A DNA stretch of 64,000 nt from UBA7446 sp965656545 (lineage in GTDB: Bacteria; Bacteroidota; Bacteroidia; Flavobacteriales; Flavobacteriaceae). How positions within the stretch are numbered: position 1 is the first letter of the stretch; every line of letters starts with the position of its first letter. The DNA lies in the NCBI GenBank assembly GCA_965656545.1, contig CBFHKZ010000004.1:173382-237381 (forward strand), in the 5' to 3' direction. Positions 33,984 through 41,926 of the stretch are shown piece by piece. Made by a program: the position numbers and the translations under genes. The notes beneath the pieces were generated by a model. The model searched no databases and was not told the DNA's origin. It saw only the letters and a program-made list of their open reading frames with translations.

Positions 33984-35018
33984 TTAATCTGCGCCCAACA
34001 ACTTTAATGCTAACTCGATTACTGCTTTGGGTTCAATGCTTCGAATGGCGTCTTCATAGCCGCGACGGATTTTGTTACCGTAAACAGAAGTTGGTAAAAA
34101 GGGATATTGCTGGCGATCTGCCGTTAGGCTATTGGAGCCTGCTTGCCCAAAAGGCGCAAAGCCCAGACAAGGATGTGTGGCACCCCAAAGGCTTATCACA
34201 GGCACCCCGTAATTGGCAGCCAAGTGTCCGTTAGCCGAATCCATGGAAATCATCAAATCGAGTTGGGCGATAAGGCGCAACTCCGCGTCAAAAGCATATA
34301 CACTGGTTGCGTTTACCACATGTTTATAGGCCTTTGCCCAAATGTCTAATTGTGCACGCTCTTCACGTCCAAAACCAAATAAAACAACTTGGTAGTCTTG
34401 TTGCAAAAACGCAACGACCTTTTGCATGAGATCTAGGGGATATTGCTTGCCTTTATGGGCAGCAAAAGGCGCTACGCCAATCCACTTTTTGTTTTGGTCT
34501 GGTTTTAGTGCTTCTGTATTGGGACAAAGCGGTTTTGGCGGAAATTCATGGCTGTCTAGCGAGACTGGAAAACCCAACCGCTCAAATACTTGGGCATAGC
34601 GGTGAATTTGCGGAACCAATGGCACCAAGGTTTTTTGACGTGCTCTCGTAAGTTGTTTTTTTGCTTTTCTGCCTTTGTCAAGCACTGCTTTTCGTATCCA
34701 AAATCTGGGGGCGAAATAGCTGCGTAGTATTTTGGTGCGCAATACATTATGCAAATCAGCAATGGCAGTGGGTTTTGCTGCCACTAATGTTTTGAAGAGA
34801 CGATAGAGCCCACCAATTCCTTTGTGCGCCCCACCAAAATCAGGACTAAAAACGGTAGTATTTGGGAGTTCTTCGAAAAGCGAGGCAAAGCGTTTTCGCG
34901 TCACCACGGTTAGGCGTAATTCAGGATAGGTTTGAATCAAGCACCGCAACACAGGTAAACACATGGCTACGTCGCCCAAAGCCGAGAAACGAAGCACCAT
35001 GATGTGTTTGGCTGCCAT
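33984..35018 (-). CDS. Glycosyltransferase family 9 (heptosyltransferase-like)
   Basis: A 344-residue GT-B glycosyltransferase. The N-terminus MVLRFSALGDVAMCLPVLR and the C-terminal region with SMDSANGHLAANYGVPV and SLWGATHP match family 9, which transfers heptose or related sugars from ADP-sugars to lipopolysaccharide core. The acceptor in this organism is unknown. One base overlaps the upstream DUF4254 gene; the DUF4254-GT9 pairing is common in flavobacteria. Confidence 0.9.
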   Translation of the reverse strand: MAAKHIMVLRFSALGDVAMCLPVLRCLIQTYPELRLTVVTRKRFASLFEELPNTTVFSPDFGGAHKGIGGLYRLFKTLVAAKPTAIADLHNVLRTKILRSYFAPRFWIRKAVLDKGRKAKKQLTRARQKTLVPLVPQIHRYAQVFERLGFPVSLDSHEFPPKPLCPNTEALKPDQNKKWIGVAPFAAHKGKQYPLDLMQKVVAFLQQDYQVVLFGFGREERAQLDIWAKAYKHVVNATSVYAFDAELRLIAQLDLMISMDSANGHLAANYGVPVISLWGATHPCLGFAPFGQAGSNSLTADRQQYPFLPTSVYGNKIRRGYEDAIRSIEPKAVIELALKLLGAD

Positions 35019-35623
35019 TAGGATTTGTTCTGGTACAGGACGGGATTAAGGGATTCGTCGTTGTACATTTTCATTTGCTTGTACACCTTCATGTACTTAT
35101 TGCCTGCTGCCATGTCCGTGAGTAGTTGGTCAATGGCGGTGGACAAATCTGTTTTTTGTTCCATTAAAACAGCAAGTTTTGTAGCACAAGCGGCACGGTG
35201 TTCGTCCGAGGCAGAGGCGCGATTAGCCTCTTCTTGCATATGGTAGATTTTAAGTGCCAAAATAGACAAGCGGTCTATGGCCCAAGCCGGACTTTCGGTA
35301 TTGATGGTAGCACCTTCCTGATGCTCAACGCTGCTAAACTCGTGTAAAAAATAGCTGTCGATATACTCCACCATATCGGTACGGTCTTGGTTGGAAGCGT
35401 CAATTTTGCGTTTCAGTTCTAGCGCAGCAACGGGGTCTATACTAGGCTCGCGGATGAGGTCTTCATAGTGCCATTGCACCGTATCAATCCAATTTTTTCG
35501 GTATAACAAATGATCGAGGCTTTTGGGTTCAAAAGGGTTTTCGAAGGGTTGATCAACGTTGTCTAAAACGTGATATTTCGCAATACTTTTCTCAAAAATT
35601 TGGAATGCGTGGGCGGTATTCAT
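35018..35623 (-). CDS. DUF4254 family protein
   Basis: A 201-residue cytoplasmic protein of unknown function belonging to DUF4254, nearly always encoded next to a family 9 glycosyltransferase in this phylum. The start at 35623 (MNTAHAF) is used; a longer reading with a TTG start reaches into the promoter element at 35639-35646. The sequence is helical with a conserved LLYRKNWIDTVQWHYED region near residues 40-56. Its role in lipopolysaccharide core synthesis is inferred from context only. Confidence 0.82.
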   Translation of the reverse strand: MNTAHAFQIFEKSIAKYHVLDNVDQPFENPFEPKSLDHLLYRKNWIDTVQWHYEDLIREPSIDPVAALELKRKIDASNQDRTDMVEYIDSYFLHEFSSVEHQEGATINTESPAWAIDRLSILALKIYHMQEEANRASASDEHRAACATKLAVLMEQKTDLSTAIDQLLTDMAAGNKYMKVYKQMKMYNDESLNPVLYQNKS

Positions 35624-35638
35624 GGCAGAAAATTTTGT

Positions 35639-35646
35639 CAAAGATA
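35639..35646 (-). promoter_or_regulatory. Promoter -7 element for DUF4254-GT9
   Basis: The - strand reads TATCTTTG, matching TAnnTTTG, 16 bases upstream of the DUF4254 ATG, so a very short leader is expected. Confidence 0.5.
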
Positions 35647-35673
35647 GCGCAAAATCTAAAAGCCTTCTTGCAT

Positions 35674-35704
35674 TTGCATTGTGCCAACTTTAGCTGTATT
35701 TTTG
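35674..35704 (+). promoter_or_regulatory. Full Bacteroidetes-type promoter for the DUF6341 gene
   Basis: TTG at 35674-35676, a 20-base spacer and TATTTTTG at 35697-35704 fit the TTG-N17-23-TAnnTTTG consensus. The start codon is 18 bases downstream. Confidence 0.65.
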
Positions 35705-35722
35705 CAAGGTAAAACCAAGATT

Positions 35723-35950
35723 ATGAAAGCTGTTTTTGAAGCAATTGCCTACCTGTTTGAAGAAGTTCTTTTTATTCCCTTAAACATGCTCCGCGACTTG
35801 GGCGCTAGCAATTGGTTTGCTGCCAATGCCCTTAATTGGTTCTTTTTGATGATTGGTTTTGCAGGTTTAATCTATTGGTTACGCCAGTTAAAGAAATTTA
35901 ACGACAACAACGAAGAGGACTTCGACTCTACTTCCCACTCGTTTCTATAA
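35723..35950 (+). CDS. Small membrane protein, DUF6341 family
   Basis: A 75-residue protein with one clear hydrophobic segment (about residues 36-51, NWFFLMIGFAGLIYWL), a charged N-terminal helix and an acidic C-terminus. I recognise it as the DUF6341 family of flavobacterial small proteins, function unknown. The ATG at 35723 follows a full promoter; a longer in-frame start at 35681 lies within that promoter. The last 6 bases overlap the purD 3' end on the opposite strand. Confidence 0.72.
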   Translation: MKAVFEAIAYLFEEVLFIPLNMLRDLGASNWFAANALNWFFLMIGFAGLIYWLRQLKKFNDNNEEDFDSTSHSFL

Positions 35951-37210
35951 ATCGAAACCTAAATCTTTTCGGAAATACATTCCCTCAAACGATATGTTTG
36001 ATAGGTTGCTGTATGCTGCTGTGAGTGCTTCTTGTACATCGGCGCCAAAGCCTGTTGCTGCCAAGACCCTTCCGCCATTGGTTACAATTTGATTGTCAGC
36101 CTGAGCAGTTCCCGCTTGAAAAATAAGCCCATCGCCAGTTAAACCAGATATGGCCTTTCCTTTTTCGTAGGCTTCTGGATAACCACCAGCTACACCCACT
36201 ACGGTTGCCGCAGCTTGGTCGCTGATTTGGAGTGTTACTTCGTGCAAACGTTTTTCACCAGTAGCCAGAAGCAGTGCCGCCATATCGTTTTGGATGCGTG
36301 GTAAAACCACTTGGGTTTCGGGATCCCCCATGCGTACATTGTATTCAATCACAAAGGGATCGTCGCCCACGCGGATAAGGCCAATAAACACAAAACCGAC
36401 AAAATCAAGCTGGTCTTTTTTAAGCCCTTCCATGGTGGGGGTTATGATGCGATCGTGAATTTTTTGTTTGAAAACAGGGTCATTAAACGGAACGGGAGAC
36501 ACCGCGCCCATACCTCCCGTGTTGAGTCCCGTATCGCCTTCACCTATACGCTTGTAGTCTTTGGCAAAGGGAAAGGTCACGTGGCTTTCACCATCGGTAA
36601 GGACAAAACAAGAAAGTTCAATACCGTCCAAAAAGCCTTCAATAACCACCTGTTCGCTTGCTGCACCAAATTTTTTGTTGGCCAGCATATCGGTAAGTGC
36701 TGTTTTTGCTTCTTCGAGCTCATGGATGATGAGTACGCCTTTTCCTGCTGCAAGCCCATCGGCCTTCAGTACATAGGGCGCAGGTATGGTTTCCAAATAG
36801 GCCAATCCTTCATTGAGCGATTGGGCATCAAATTGTTTGTAGGGTGCAGTGGGGATGTTGTGTCGCTCCATAAAGGCCTTGGCGTATGCCTTGCTTCCTT
36901 CGAGTTGTGCGGCTTCTTCTTTTGGGCCAATAACAGGGATTTGGCTCAGTGTAGGATGGTTGGCAATATGGTCGTGAACACCTGCGACTAGGGGTGCTTC
37001 GGGTCCTACCAAAATAAGGTCTATGGCATGGCTGCTAACAGCAGTTGCTACGGCTTCTAGGTCTGTGGGATTGATGTCAATATTGGTGCCCAGTTGTGCG
37101 GTGCCCGCATTTCCAGGAGCAATAAAGAGATTGGGTTGTTGTGCGCTTTGGGAAAGCTTCCAACAAAAGGTGTGCTCTCTACCGCCATTGCCAAGGATAA
37201 GAATATTCAT
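35945..37210 (-). CDS. purD: Phosphoribosylamine-glycine ligase
   Basis: PurD joins glycine to phosphoribosylamine with ATP in purine synthesis. The 421-residue protein begins NILILGNGGREHTFCWKL, has the GPEAPLVAGVHD motif, an ATP-grasp domain (PYVLKADGLAAGKGV; FVIEYNVRMGDPETQ near residues 277-291) and the C-terminal domain of the family. Promoter-like element 14 bases upstream. Single gene with its own promoter, not in a purine operon here. Confidence 0.97.
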   Translation of the reverse strand: MNILILGNGGREHTFCWKLSQSAQQPNLFIAPGNAGTAQLGTNIDINPTDLEAVATAVSSHAIDLILVGPEAPLVAGVHDHIANHPTLSQIPVIGPKEEAAQLEGSKAYAKAFMERHNIPTAPYKQFDAQSLNEGLAYLETIPAPYVLKADGLAAGKGVLIIHELEEAKTALTDMLANKKFGAASEQVVIEGFLDGIELSCFVLTDGESHVTFPFAKDYKRIGEGDTGLNTGGMGAVSPVPFNDPVFKQKIHDRIITPTMEGLKKDQLDFVGFVFIGLIRVGDDPFVIEYNVRMGDPETQVVLPRIQNDMAALLLATGEKRLHEVTLQISDQAAATVVGVAGGYPEAYEKGKAISGLTGDGLIFQAGTAQADNQIVTNGGRVLAATGFGADVQEALTAAYSNLSNISFEGMYFRKDLGFDL

Positions 37211-37223
37211 CTAAAGGTTTTGG

Positions 37224-37231
37224 CAAAAGTA
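37224..37231 (-). promoter_or_regulatory. Promoter -7 element for purD
   Basis: The - strand reads TACTTTTG, matching TAnnTTTG, 14 bases upstream of the purD ATG. Confidence 0.5.
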
Positions 37232-37269
37232 GAAAAACGAAGGGGATTTTCTATGAGGTTTTAGATTCA

Positions 37270-37417
37270 CCCGCTGGCGCGCGTCTGTGACGCGTGACCA
37301 ATCTTGGTTGTAACTTGAATTAAAAAAGCTGTGGTTTTGTATACCATAAGTAGGATTTTGATTATTTAAATATATAATTTTTAAGGTAGACACGCGTCAC
37401 AGACGCGCGCCAGCGGG
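37270..37417. repeat. Inverted pair of REP-like palindromic units (BIME-like element)
   Basis: The left arm (37270-37296) and right arm (37391-37417) are perfect 27-bp inverted copies, each with an internal hairpin (CGCGT, loop CTGTG, ACGCG), separated by 94 bp of A+T-rich sequence. They sit between purD and the hlyIII gene. This layout matches a bacterial interspersed mosaic element of the kind moved by REP-associated tyrosine transposases. No transposase gene is nearby. Confidence 0.85.
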
Positions 37418-37429
37418 CATTTTACCCTT

Positions 37430-38044
37430 TTAAATCACATACAAATACACCATAAAGAAATGGCAGCTTGCACCACCCAATACAAACAGGTGCCAGATAA
37501 AATGGTTGTAGGGAATTTTTTCAATGGCATAGAACACCACGCCAACGGTATAGGCTACGCCTCCAGCCATCAGCCATGCCAATCCTTTGGGGTCTAGGGC
37601 TGCGGTAAGTTCGCCATAGGGGATAATGGCCAGCCAGCCCATAGCGAGGTATAAAAAGGTAGAAAAGCGCTCAAACCTGCCTGTGAAAAAAAGTTTTAAA
37701 AGCAGCCCAAAGGCAGCAATACCCCAAACCACCCAAAACAGGATCCAACCCAAGCCATTGGGAATTGCGATCAACAGCACTGGTGTATAGGTACCCGCAA
37801 TGAGCAGGTAGATGCCAATGTGATCGGCTACCCGAAAGTAGTGCTTGCGCTTGCTTGATGTTATGGCATGATAGCACGTAGATGCCAAGAATAATAAGAT
37901 GATGGATAGCCCATATACAATAACGCTAAACAGCCCAAAGGGATTGGTTTGATCTACGCCCAAAAGCATTAAGACCAATGCGGCTATGCCCAAGCCAACG
38001 CCCAGACCATGCGACCATGCATTGAGTTTTTCTTCTGTTGGCAT
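37430..38044 (-). CDS. Hemolysin III family (PAQR-like) membrane protein
   Basis: A 204-residue protein with seven membrane helices and the conserved residues of the family: ASTCYHAI near residue 55, DHIGIYLLIAGTYTP near 73 and a C-terminal HFIWHLFVLGGASCHF. These histidines and the aspartate bind zinc in homologues, where some members are proposed hydrolases. Haemolytic activity is not implied by the name. Placed after the REP-like pair. Confidence 0.92.
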   Translation of the reverse strand: MPTEEKLNAWSHGLGVGLGIAALVLMLLGVDQTNPFGLFSVIVYGLSIILLFLASTCYHAITSSKRKHYFRVADHIGIYLLIAGTYTPVLLIAIPNGLGWILFWVVWGIAAFGLLLKLFFTGRFERFSTFLYLAMGWLAIIPYGELTAALDPKGLAWLMAGGVAYTVGVVFYAIEKIPYNHFIWHLFVLGGASCHFFMVYLYVI

Positions 38045-38057
38045 ATGTTAGGTGTTT

Positions 38058-38606
38058 CTATTTGTTGTAGGCAATTTCAACCATGACTTCATTGCGGCGG
38101 TTGTAGAATTTATAAGGGCTATCATAGCCTAAAAATTCAACAGCTCCCTTGGCTTCAATGCTGTTATCTTCAAGGGCTTTCATAAGGCGTTTTGTGTATG
38201 TTGCTTCTTTGCTAGCGTTGGTATATCCACCATAACGTATGGCAGCTACATAGCGCGGTTCGGTTATGCGCAGCGACACATTTTTACCCATGGGTTCAGG
38301 CGCGCCTTTTTGATGCACGTCTAGCGGCATCACAAATGCCATTTCTGATTTGTCTTCGTTCATATAAACCGGTGCCGTCATGGCAATTTTCTCTTCAGAT
38401 TCGTTGCTGCCCGAAATATAGCGGAACAGCTTACCAAAGTTATTGCCACCACTTGTTTGCACCAAGGTTGCACTTGGGTAAAATCGAATTTCTACACTAT
38501 CAATTGCTTTGATGACTTCGTAAGGTTGTATTTCGGTGTCTTGTGCCACAGCTAGAGAATGAACACTCAATATAGCTGAAATAAGTATAATATATGTCTT
38601 TTTCAT
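38058..38606 (-). CDS. SOUL-family haem-binding protein
   Basis: A 182-residue secreted protein with a signal peptide (1-21) and a SOUL domain: IQPYEVIKAIDSVEIRFYPS, KIAMTAPVYMNEDKSE and the PEPMGKNVSLRI segment. SOUL proteins bind haem or porphyrins. The periplasmic location is inferred from the signal peptide. It ends 13 bases before the hlyIII start, and a flavodoxin-fold oxidoreductase gene ends 5 bases upstream of its start. Confidence 0.9.
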   Translation of the reverse strand: MKKTYIILISAILSVHSLAVAQDTEIQPYEVIKAIDSVEIRFYPSATLVQTSGGNNFGKLFRYISGSNESEEKIAMTAPVYMNEDKSEMAFVMPLDVHQKGAPEPMGKNVSLRITEPRYVAAIRYGGYTNASKEATYTKRLMKALEDNSIEAKGAVEFLGYDSPYKFYNRRNEVMVEIAYNK

Positions 38607-38611
38607 ACGAC

Positions 38612-39193
38612 CTATTTTCCTTTTTTAATGTCGCGTTGCACATCTTTGCTCACAACGTTTAAATACTTTTTACGTTTTGCGTCTGAAACAAAGGGTACCG
38701 ACCAAAACTGTTTGGTCTTGGTAAAGAGCGCAAGCTTCCACCCAAACACAAACGAATAAACACCCATCACCAGACGTAATTTTACAGAGTTGAAGTACAT
38801 GGTTTTCACTGGAAGCGCAGGTGCACCGTGCGTTACATACGTCCGCACTTTTTTATCGCTTAAAAAAGGTTTTGGATAGGCGTATAGTTTGGTCACGTTG
38901 ACAAACTGATAAGCAAAGCCAGGGGTTAGCACTTCGTCAAAAAAGATTTCCATTCGAGGCGTAAGTCTAAACCACCAGACGGGGGAAATAAAATAAATAC
39001 GATCAGACCAAGTTACCAATTCTTTATACTTGGCAATGACCTTGTCACGAGGTCGTGTAAAACTATCTCGGTAAAGGTCGATGATTTCGACATCCTCGTC
39101 CGCTTTTTCTAGACTTTCGACGATGGTTTTAAAGATCCCATTATAGCAAAAAGAAGATTGGTCTGGGTGACCAATAATAACCAGATTTTTCAT
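38612..39193 (-). CDS. NAD(P)H-dependent oxidoreductase, flavodoxin-like fold
   Basis: A 193-residue enzyme of the NAD(P)H:quinone reductase (NQO1/Kef-associated) type. The N-terminal motif VIIGHPDQSSFCYN binds FMN/FAD phosphate, and YFISPVWWFRLTPRMEIFFDEVL is the conserved flavin-loop segment. The start at 39193 (MKNL) is used; a non-ATG longer start adds two residues. Transcribed with the SOUL gene. Confidence 0.88.
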   Translation of the reverse strand: MKNLVIIGHPDQSSFCYNGIFKTIVESLEKADEDVEIIDLYRDSFTRPRDKVIAKYKELVTWSDRIYFISPVWWFRLTPRMEIFFDEVLTPGFAYQFVNVTKLYAYPKPFLSDKKVRTYVTHGAPALPVKTMYFNSVKLRLVMGVYSFVFGWKLALFTKTKQFWSVPFVSDAKRKKYLNVVSKDVQRDIKKGK

Positions 39194-39205
39194 AAGCAAT
39201 TTTTA

Positions 39206-39213
39206 CAAAGGTA
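39206..39213 (-). promoter_or_regulatory. Promoter -7 element for the oxidoreductase-SOUL-hlyIII genes
   Basis: The - strand reads TACCTTTG, matching TAnnTTTG, 13 bases upstream of the oxidoreductase start. Confidence 0.45.
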
Positions 39214-39282
39214 CCATTTTTGCGATAGCTTAGTTATTGAAATAAACCAGTTTAAAATTGCAAATGATTTTAGTACATTTAC

Positions 39283-40413
39283 ATGGCTATGAAATTTAAC
39301 TTGTCCGCTGCTGGGATTACATTTACACGACACACACCCAAGCACCAAACACCCTTCGAGCGTCTTTTTGAAATTTTCAAAGAGCTGATTACGCATACCT
39401 CTGGCGATTTTGACGAAGCCATTGATTGGCTGCGTGAATTGGACAAGGAATACGGCTTAACCAACGCAGCGTATACCATCGACGATTTTATCGAGGATCT
39501 CTTAAAGCGTGCTTACATACAACCAAAAGGAGACGGCACGGGTGATGGCGGAGGCATGTCACTCACCGCCAAAACAGAAAAACTATTGCGCGAACACGCC
39601 TTAAAACAAATTTTTGGCAAGCTTAAAAAAGCAGGCAACGGCAACCATAAAACCAAAAGCACCGGACAGGGCGCAGAAGAGACGGGCGAATTTAAAGCCT
39701 ATCAATTTGGCGACCCCCTTGAGAAAATATCCATGACCGAAAGCTTGCGCAATGCACAAATACGCTCGGCAGGAGACGACTTTACCTTGCATCACGACGA
39801 TCTCGTGGTTGAAGACAGTTATTACATTACGCAAATGAGCACCGTTTTGATGATAGACATCAGCCATAGCATGATTTTGTACGGCGAAGACCGCATTACA
39901 CCAGCCAAAAAAGTAGCCATGGCTTTGGCGGAGTTTATCACCACACGCTACCCCAAAGACACCCTAGATATTCTGGTGTTTGGAAACGATGCCTGGCCCA
40001 TTGCCCTCAAAGACATTCCCTACTTGCAAGTAGGACCTTATCACACCAATACCGTTGCGGGCCTTACCTTGGCTATGGATTTGTTGCGACGAAGAAAAAA
40101 CAGCAACAAGCAAATTTTTATGATTACAGATGGCAAGCCAAGCTGCCTTAAGAACCCCGATGGGAGTTACTACAAAAACAGCATGGGGCTAGACGATCAT
40201 ATTGTAGACAAGTGTTACAATATGGCACGGCAGGCGCGAAAGCTTCACATTCCCATCACCACATTTATGATTGCACAAGACTCCTATTTAAAAGAATTTG
40301 TGCGGAATTTTACAGAAGCCAACAAAGGCAAGGCATTCTTTACAGGCCTAAAAGGCTTGGGCGAAATGATTTTTGAAGACTATGAACAGAACAGAAAAAA
40401 ACGATTGAGATAA
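39283..40413 (+). CDS. von Willebrand factor A domain protein (CoxE/Mg-chelatase-like partner)
   Basis: A 376-residue cytoplasmic protein without a signal peptide. The C-terminal vWA domain (about residues 183-360) has a MIDAS metal site: DISHS (DxSxS) near 195-199, a conserved Thr near 265 and Asp in MITDGKPS near 286. It carries a Gly-rich linker near residues 87-93. It is followed directly by a MoxR-like ATPase gene (stop and start adjacent). vWA and MoxR pairs act as assembly or metal-insertion chaperones; the client here is not evident. ATG codons at 39283 and 39289 are both possible starts. Confidence 0.88.
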   Translation: MAMKFNLSAAGITFTRHTPKHQTPFERLFEIFKELITHTSGDFDEAIDWLRELDKEYGLTNAAYTIDDFIEDLLKRAYIQPKGDGTGDGGGMSLTAKTEKLLREHALKQIFGKLKKAGNGNHKTKSTGQGAEETGEFKAYQFGDPLEKISMTESLRNAQIRSAGDDFTLHHDDLVVEDSYYITQMSTVLMIDISHSMILYGEDRITPAKKVAMALAEFITTRYPKDTLDILVFGNDAWPIALKDIPYLQVGPYHTNTVAGLTLAMDLLRRRKNSNKQIFMITDGKPSCLKNPDGSYYKNSMGLDDHIVDKCYNMARQARKLHIPITTFMIAQDSYLKEFVRNFTEANKGKAFFTGLKGLGEMIFEDYEQNRKKRLR

Positions 40414-41871
40414 ATGAAAAAGAGCAATACACTAGGCGCCCTAAAAAAAACGAATTACACACCCCTTTCGATTCAACAAGAATTGGCACAAAACTTAAGG
40501 GCTCGTATGCAAAGTGGGCAGCCAACATTTGAAGGGCTTCTTGGCTACGAAAACACGGTTATTCCCGACGTAGAACGAGCATTGCTTTCGGGGCATAGCA
40601 TCAACTTACTCGGATTGAGAGGGCAAGCCAAAACCAGACTGGCACGACAACTCACCCAACTACTAGACGAATGGGTGCCTGTAGTTGACGGCTCTGAAAT
40701 AAACGATGATCCCTTGGCTCCCATAAGCAATTTTGCCAAGGCGCTTATTGCAGCAAAGGGAGATGATACACCCATCACTTGGTTGCATCGTGACGACCGC
40801 TTTTTTGAAAAACTAGCCACACCAGACGTTAGTGTAGCCGATTTGATAGGCGACGTTGACCCCATTAAAGCCGCTAACCTCAAACTGTCCTATGCCGATG
40901 AGCGCGTGATTCATTTTGGGATGATTCCAAGAGCACACCGCTGCATATTTGTCTTAAATGAATTGCCTGACTTGCAGGCACGGATTCAGGTGGCGCTTTT
41001 TTCCATTTTACAAGAAAAAGAAATTCAAATCCGTGGGTTTAAACTTCGATTGCCTATTGAAACCCAGTTTGTTTTTACGGCCAACCCTGAAGATTATACC
41101 AACCGAGGAAGTATCGTGACGCCGCTTAAAGACCGTATCGGTTCTCAAATTCTGACGCACTATCCACACAACTTGGAAACGGCCAAGGCCATAACCCGTC
41201 AGGAAACCCATACCAACAAGGCAGTGCAGCAGGCCATTCACGTTCCTGAATTGGCTCGTGATATTTTGGAGCAGATAGGTTTTGAAGCTAGAAAAAGTGA
41301 ATATGTAGATTCCAAAAGTGGCGTGAGTGCGCGTATGAGTATCACGGCTTTTGAAAACCTAATGAGTGCTGCAGAACGCCGCATGCTGTTGTCTGGCGAG
41401 CAAAATACCTGCATCAGAATGTCTGACTTTTTGGGGATTATCCCTGCTATAAATGGAAAAGTAGAATTGGTCTATGAAGGCGAGCAAGAGGGTGCAGAGC
41501 AGATTTCGTTTCACTTAATCAATCAAGCCGTAAAAAGCTTATTTCCATCATATTTTCCAGAGATAAAAAAGCTTGAAAAGCAAGATGAAGAAGGCCCTTA
41601 TGATCAGTTGTTGGGATGGTTTTATGGGGATAACGAATTGTTTTTAGAAGACAGCCTCCCAGACAACGTATATCACGACACCTTAATGGGTGTTCCCAAT
41701 TTGGAAAAACTAGTGGCAACGCATCAAGCAGATTGCCTCTCTGAAGATCAGTTTTTTATGATGGAGTTTTTATTGTGGGGACTTGAAGCAAACAAAAAGC
41801 TAAATAAATACCGCACCATGGAAGGGTTTCAGTTTAAAGACGGACTTGGAAATTTATTGGCAGGATTATAA
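40414..41871 (+). CDS. MoxR/magnesium-chelatase-type AAA+ ATPase
   Basis: A 485-residue AAA+ protein. The Walker A region is LGLRGQAKTRLARQL near residue 68, a variant with Ala in place of Gly before Lys, which I have seen in this subfamily. Walker B is CIFVLNELPDL near residue 175, and the sensor 1 region reads FVFTANPEDY near 225. The ATPase probably remodels a client with the vWA protein encoded immediately upstream. It ends before a hairpin terminator between it and the convergent aconitase gene. Confidence 0.88.
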   Translation: MKKSNTLGALKKTNYTPLSIQQELAQNLRARMQSGQPTFEGLLGYENTVIPDVERALLSGHSINLLGLRGQAKTRLARQLTQLLDEWVPVVDGSEINDDPLAPISNFAKALIAAKGDDTPITWLHRDDRFFEKLATPDVSVADLIGDVDPIKAANLKLSYADERVIHFGMIPRAHRCIFVLNELPDLQARIQVALFSILQEKEIQIRGFKLRLPIETQFVFTANPEDYTNRGSIVTPLKDRIGSQILTHYPHNLETAKAITRQETHTNKAVQQAIHVPELARDILEQIGFEARKSEYVDSKSGVSARMSITAFENLMSAAERRMLLSGEQNTCIRMSDFLGIIPAINGKVELVYEGEQEGAEQISFHLINQAVKSLFPSYFPEIKKLEKQDEEGPYDQLLGWFYGDNELFLEDSLPDNVYHDTLMGVPNLEKLVATHQADCLSEDQFFMMEFLLWGLEANKKLNKYRTMEGFQFKDGLGNLLAGL

Positions 41872-41921
41872 TATTAGCTGCTGAAAGGACTTCTTTCAGC
41901 AGCTATAGCAATATTGTCTCA
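41870..41921. terminator. Hairpin between convergent genes
   Basis: A 12-bp perfect stem AGCTGCTGAAAG (41876-41887), loop GACTT, CTTTCAGCAGCT (41893-41904), with AATATT flanks on both sides. No long T run is seen, but its position between convergent stop codons supports bidirectional termination. Confidence 0.65.
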
Positions 41922-41926
41922 GTCGC

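Noticed and set aside
36311..36991. 226-residue frame on the + strand inside purD
   Set aside because: It lies fully antisense to purD, which has complete family motifs, and its own translation (Cys/Phe/Gly/His-rich) has no recognisable domain.
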